Shown piece after piece: positions 5,911 to 8,944 of a stretch of 8,944 bases of DNA. The position numbers and the translations under genes are program-made. Origin of the DNA: JBOGJG01 sp050747825. Its GTDB lineage: Bacteria; Acidobacteriota; UBA6911; RPQK01; JBOGJG01. The notes below the pieces were generated by a model. The model did not search any database. It saw nothing but the letters and a program-made list of their open reading frames with translations, and had not been told where the DNA came from. The DNA lies in the NCBI GenBank assembly GCA_050747825.1, contig JBOGJG010000073.1:1-8944 (forward strand). Reading direction: 5' to 3'. Numbering within the stretch: the first letter of the stretch is position 1; each line of letters begins with the position of its first letter.

Positions 5911-7273
5911 CCACTTCTCGCACCACCACGTCCTGTACTTCCGGGGTAAACACACCAATGCTGCCGTGGTAAAGGCCGCGCGTCTCGTAGCCGGTTTCGC
6001 TCAGGACTCGAGCCGAGGGTACATAGCCGAATACATCATTACAGTAGGCGGCAACCCAAAGATTGAGAGGGCCCAGCGCCTTTTCCAGCAGGTGAACGTA
6101 ATCGACCACCACTTCTCCACTGAGACCTACCAGGGTGAGGTCGCTGCCGAATTGCCAGAGGGACAGTGGTGCGCTGTAGAAGCGCGGCGGTTCCTCTCCG
6201 CCGTCCAGCGTCTCCAGCAGTCGTCGGGCGGTGGCCCTTTGGTAGCTCTGACCTTTCTTTGCCAGGCGTTCAAGCTCGGCCCGCGGCGGGACCGGCTGCA
6301 GCGGCAGGTCGGCACGACCGAAAACGGTGGTCAGCGGGCCCTGAACGGGCTGCAGGTCTGTTTGCATCAGGCGGGAGACCTCTTCTCCCAAAGCCCGGCC
6401 GTGTTGGGCTGCCAATTCGAAGGTGCCGCGGGGATACGGGTTTGCGTCACCGGCGCAGCCCAGCATGAACATGGCCTGAACGCCTGGGTACCTGGCCTCC
6501 ACATGGCCTTGGGCCGGTCCGGCATAATCCCCGCTGATCGCCAGGTTGTCCCCTCCCAGAGTCGTGTTGTGAGAGGCGTAACCGAAGAGCACGGCCGCCG
6601 GGCGGTCGTCCACGTCGATCCGAAGGATTGGCACGCTGCGGTCAACCGGCCCGCGCGGATTGACCCCCAGCACAACGCCCCGGGGTGTGAACTCGCGCCG
6701 GTTCATCACGAAGCTGCAGACTCCAAGACCCTTTGACAGCCGGGCCGGCTTCATTTCGCCGAGCGCCGCCAGGACCGCATCGACGACCTTCTCCCGAAGC
6801 TGCTCGTTGTAGCGCAGCGTGTTCTGCACAGCCTCTGACTCATAGTCCTCGCCGTAGCCGCTCTGCCCCTGGCTGCTGATTCCGACCATCGGTCCGGCAT
6901 GGGTGTGGGAAGCGTTCAGCAGGATCTGGGCCCGCGTCAGACCCGTGCGCTCCGTGATGTCGGCGCAAATCGCTTCAGCGATAGAGGAGCGAAAGCCGAT
7001 CAAATCGGCAGTCACCAGTACGGCACGATGGCCGCCGGAGTCCTCCAGCGCCAGAACCTTGGCATGCAGGTCGTCGTGCACGGACTGCGACATCTGCGTG
7101 CGCGCGGCATAGCCGGCCATCAGGACCGGCCACTCCGGCGTGATCTTGACGCTGGCCAGCCCGACCTTCCACTCGGGCTCTGCCGCTTGTGCAGCCGTCA
7201 GGATGCAGAAGAATTGAGCGATCAGCAAAGCGATGAAGATGCGCGGCCAGCGAATAGACTCAATTTCAGCCAT
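5879..7273 (-). CDS. Exported neutral/alkaline ceramidase-like protein (N-terminal domain family)
   Basis: A hydrophobic stretch at residues 11-28 followed by TAAQA/AEP is a typical signal peptide, so the product is probably periplasmic or secreted. The 464-residue protein matches the neutral ceramidase catalytic domain and lacks the C-terminal immunoglobulin-like domain of full enzymes (about 670 residues in Pseudomonas). Zinc-site candidates are SHTH (122-125), His235 in ASHNTTLG, Glu387 in GLSGEVVVDY and Tyr417 in NDVFGYVPS; ISGDYAGPAQ (246-255) is also conserved. The position of the nucleophilic serine in the ceramidase GDVSPN motif is occupied by Asn278 here (GDANPYP), so true ceramide hydrolysis is doubtful. 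Start ATG 7273 is well supported by AAGGG (7280-7284) six bases upstream. It is transcribed divergently from the sulfatase across 87 bases, which suggests a shared role in breaking down an extracellular lipid or glycan. Confidence 0.87.
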   Translation of the reverse strand: MAEIESIRWPRIFIALLIAQFFCILTAAQAAEPEWKVGLASVKITPEWPVLMAGYAARTQMSQSVHDDLHAKVLALEDSGGHRAVLVTADLIGFRSSIAEAICADITERTGLTRAQILLNASHTHAGPMVGISSQGQSGYGEDYESEAVQNTLRYNEQLREKVVDAVLAALGEMKPARLSKGLGVCSFVMNRREFTPRGVVLGVNPRGPVDRSVPILRIDVDDRPAAVLFGYASHNTTLGGDNLAISGDYAGPAQGHVEARYPGVQAMFMLGCAGDANPYPRGTFELAAQHGRALGEEVSRLMQTDLQPVQGPLTTVFGRADLPLQPVPPRAELERLAKKGQSYQRATARRLLETLDGGEEPPRFYSAPLSLWQFGSDLTLVGLSGEVVVDYVHLLEKALGPLNLWVAAYCNDVFGYVPSARVLSETGYETRGLYHGSIGVFTPEVQDVVVREVVKLARQAGRQ

Positions 7274-7360
7274 AATGATCCCTTAGTACATGACTTCACA
7301 AATACACCAACGCATGATACCAGCCTTGACAAGCCGCGAACAGCAGTATAGGAATTCTGA
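7274..7360. promoter_or_regulatory. Divergent promoter region of ceramidase-like and sulfatase genes
   Basis: This 87-base gap holds the start signals of two head-to-head genes. On the minus strand AAGGG (7280-7284) lies 6 bases before the ceramidase-like ATG. On the plus strand AGGAA (7350-7354) lies 6 bases before the sulfatase ATG. TTGACA at 7326-7331 is a perfect minus-35 consensus for the plus strand, but the only candidate minus-10 (TATAGG, 7347-7352) is 15 bases away and overlaps the ribosome binding site, so the promoter assignment is uncertain. TTGACA is part of the small near-palindrome CTTGACAAG. A shared regulator for both genes is plausible. Confidence 0.4.
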
Positions 7361-8794
7361 ATGGCAACTGCGGCCATCCTTCTGCTGATTCTGGTAGGAT
7401 CGGCCCCGGGCGGCGAAGTTCAAGCTCAGGAACGGCCTCCCAACATCCTCCTGATCACTACCGATCACATGCGGGTGGACAATATTGCCGCCAACGGCGC
7501 TCCCTGGATGCGGACGCCCAGTCTGGACCGGTTGGTGCGCGAGGGCATGAGCTTCAAGCGAGCCTTTATCAACGGCATCGCCTGCTCCCCCAGCCGGGCC
7601 TCACTGATGACGGGCCGCTACCCTCGCCATCACGGGGTGCGGACCAACGGTATTCCTCTGCCGGAAGATGAGATCACACTGACACATGTTTTGCGCGAGG
7701 CGGGCTATTACACCGGACAGTTCGGAAAGCTGCACTTCTGGCCTCACAGCGGGGACCGTAACCACCGTGGATACCATCCTCCTTATGGCTTCCATGAGAT
7801 GCAGATTGCCGATGAGCCGGGTTGCTACGACGATGCCTATGGCCGCTGGCTGTGGACCCAGGGCAAAGAAGCCCGGGAGGCCGGCCGGGTCATGATGCCG
7901 GCTCAGCGGACCGGCTTCGATTACTACACCTTTGCCGGTGAAGACCGATTGACGCACGCCTGGTGGGCGGCCGATCAAACCATCGGCTTCATCGAAAGAA
8001 ACTCCGGGAGATCCTGGTTTGCGCACCTCGGATTCTACGCTCCGCACCCTCCCCTGAATCCGCCGGCCTCTCAACTCGAACGCTACCAGGATGTCGAGAT
8101 TCCAAGAAGATCCGTACAGCCGGAAGAAATGGAATCCATGCCCGGCCGCTATCAGCGGACTCGGCAAAGACGCGCTGAGATCAGCGAACGGCAGTGGGAT
8201 GAGTACCGGCGGCACTTTTATGCCATGGTTTCCAATGTGGACGTCCAGGTTGAGCGCGTGCTTGAAGCTCTACAGGAGAACGGATCGATCGATAACACTC
8301 TGATCATCCTCACCAGTGACCACGGAGACTATCTGGGAGACCACGGGATCAACGGCAAGAGCACGCTGATCTACGATCAGGTGTATAACGTCCCGCTGAT
8401 TTTCTGGGGAGCCGGCCTGGCTGCCCGTGAGCCGACCAGCGCTCTGGTTGAACTCGTGGATGTGATGCCCACGGTCCTGGAATTCCTGGGCCTTCCTCTC
8501 CCTCTGGGAATCCGGGGGCGCTCGTTTCTCCCGGTTCTACAAGGGCAGGGAAACGGACGGGAATTCATCTACGCCGAACATCCGGAGATGCGGATGGTCC
8601 GTACTGCTGAGGCCAAATACGGCTATCACCCGGACGGCGAAGTCCTCTTCGACCTTGGCGCCGATCCCGGCGAGCATCGCAACCTCATCGACGATCCGAC
8701 AGCCAAAGCCCTGCTCGATCGCATGAGGGCACTCCTGCGCCTTAAAGAGTTCGATCTCTGGGACGACCTCCCCCAACGCATCGCCCCGTACTAG
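7361..8794 (+). CDS. Exported sulfatase (type I, formylglycine-dependent)
   Basis: Predicted hydrolase of sulfate esters in the alkaline phosphatase superfamily. A hydrophobic N-terminus ending near VQA/QE (residue 22) suggests export, although no basic residues precede it; an in-frame TAG at 7349-7351 excludes a longer start, and AGGAA sits 6 bases upstream. The core signature is CSPSRASLMTGRYP (75-88), where Cys75 would be converted to formylglycine and Arg79 completes C-x-P-S-R. Metal and active-site candidates are TTDH (33-36), Lys123 in FGKLHFW, His229 in YAPHPP, TSDHGDYLGDHG (318-329) and Lys333 in NGK, followed by the conserved VPLIF. Its C-terminal part (FDLGADPGEHRNL, 430-442) is also typical. 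At 477 residues it is full length. Activity needs a formylglycine-generating enzyme, not encoded here. The substrate could be a sulfated glycan, aryl sulfate or sulfolipid. Confidence 0.93.
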   Translation: MATAAILLLILVGSAPGGEVQAQERPPNILLITTDHMRVDNIAANGAPWMRTPSLDRLVREGMSFKRAFINGIACSPSRASLMTGRYPRHHGVRTNGIPLPEDEITLTHVLREAGYYTGQFGKLHFWPHSGDRNHRGYHPPYGFHEMQIADEPGCYDDAYGRWLWTQGKEAREAGRVMMPAQRTGFDYYTFAGEDRLTHAWWAADQTIGFIERNSGRSWFAHLGFYAPHPPLNPPASQLERYQDVEIPRRSVQPEEMESMPGRYQRTRQRRAEISERQWDEYRRHFYAMVSNVDVQVERVLEALQENGSIDNTLIILTSDHGDYLGDHGINGKSTLIYDQVYNVPLIFWGAGLAAREPTSALVELVDVMPTVLEFLGLPLPLGIRGRSFLPVLQGQGNGREFIYAEHPEMRMVRTAEAKYGYHPDGEVLFDLGADPGEHRNLIDDPTAKALLDRMRALLRLKEFDLWDDLPQRIAPY

Positions 8795-8944
8795 TGCTTC
8801 GTAACATAAATAAGTGCGCTATCGTCGCGAGCCGGCCAGTGCCGCCGCGACCCGAAGGGCTGGAGGCGCTTTGACCTGTCTTCAGCGTTGCTCGTCAGTT
8901 GCCTATTCCCGATAGGCGCCTTCCTCGCGCCTTGAATACGGGTC
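8795..8944. repeat. Structured non-coding tail, possible edge of a repeat or insertion element
   Basis: No gene is visible in the last 150 bases. An AT-rich start (TGCTTCGTAACATAAATAAG, right after the sulfatase stop) passes abruptly into GC-rich sequence with several hairpins: 8824-8851 (GTCGCG with CGCGAC plus inner GC and GGC/GCC pairs, loop CAGT), 8901-8917 (GCCTAT/ATAGGC, loop TCCCG) and 8915-8931 (GGCGC/GCGCC). The last two overlap and exclude each other. The composition looks like a dispersed intergenic repeat or the terminal part of an insertion sequence whose body lies beyond the window, but no transposase or matching second copy is present here. The first hairpin could alternatively help end sulfatase transcription, although it lacks a T-tract. 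Confidence 0.35.

Noticed and set aside
5302..5958. 218-codon open frame on the minus strand
   Set aside because: It is the antisense of the Gfo/Idh/MocA gene with no family pattern.
5621..6736. 371-codon open frame on the plus strand
   Set aside because: It starts inside the Gfo/Idh/MocA gene and runs opposite the ceramidase-like gene. Its translation has no recognisable domain and is rich in Arg, Gly and Gln, typical of the antisense of a GC-rich gene.
7601..8215. 204-codon open frame on the minus strand
   Set aside because: It is the antisense of the sulfatase, whose catalytic signature and ribosome binding site make the sense strand certain.
1..8944. CRISPR array, tRNA or rRNA genes, phage or defence cassette
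   Set aside because: I saw no regularly spaced repeats, no tRNA- or rRNA-like conserved sequence and no phage or defence-type domain beyond the toxin-antitoxin pair.

Overview
The window looks like a piece of bacterial chromosome, moderately GC-rich, with short intergenic gaps. It carries eight recognisable protein genes. A secreted sulfatase beside a ceramidase-like exported protein, a Gfo/Idh/MocA sugar-type dehydrogenase and a sarcosine-oxidase-like flavoprotein is a mix common in polymer- and glycan-degrading heterotrophs such as Acidobacteriota, Planctomycetota, Verrucomicrobiota or Poribacteria-like lineages. I favour Acidobacteriota or a similar lineage, but this is an inference from gene content; no rRNA or other phylogenetic marker is present.

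Layout: (1) 28-1371, minus strand, an APC-superfamily amino acid permease of the LAT/SteT type with a TTG start. (2) 1476-2005, plus strand, a small and more AT-rich toxin-antitoxin module: a ribbon-helix-helix antitoxin and a MazF/PemK toxin joined by a 4-base ATGA overlap. The toxin's C-terminus is out of frame, so the module is probably decaying. (3) 2107-3570, plus strand, an AMP-forming acyl-CoA ligase most like malonyl-CoA synthetases (MatB/ACSF3). (4) 3545-4690, minus strand, an FAD-dependent sarcosine/N-methyl-amino-acid oxidase-like protein whose 3' end overlaps that of the ligase. (5) 4691-4881, an intergenic region with an 18-bp near-perfect inverted repeat. (6) 4882-5910, plus strand, a Gfo/Idh/MocA oxidoreductase. 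(7) 5879-7273, minus strand, an exported neutral-ceramidase-like protein, again overlapping its neighbour tail to tail. (8) 7361-8794, plus strand, an exported sulfatase read divergently from the ceramidase-like gene across an 87-base gap. (9) 8795-8944, a non-coding tail with several small hairpins that may be the edge of a repeat or insertion element.

How they fit together: genes from 2107 onward alternate in direction (plus, minus, plus, minus, plus), giving two tail-to-tail overlaps and two head-to-head promoter regions, so there is no conventional multi-gene operon apart from the toxin-antitoxin pair. The divergent ceramidase-like/sulfatase pair, both with signal peptides and good ribosome binding sites, is the most convincing functional pair and may handle sulfated glycolipid or glycan substrates outside the cytoplasm. 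The flavin oxidase and the permease could both concern amino acids, but they are not adjacent. I found no CRISPR array, tRNA, rRNA or phage gene, and no clear case for a new multi-gene system. The items most worth a second look are the broken toxin, the large dyad at 4742-4817, the ceramidase-like protein with a replaced nucleophile, and the structured right-hand end.
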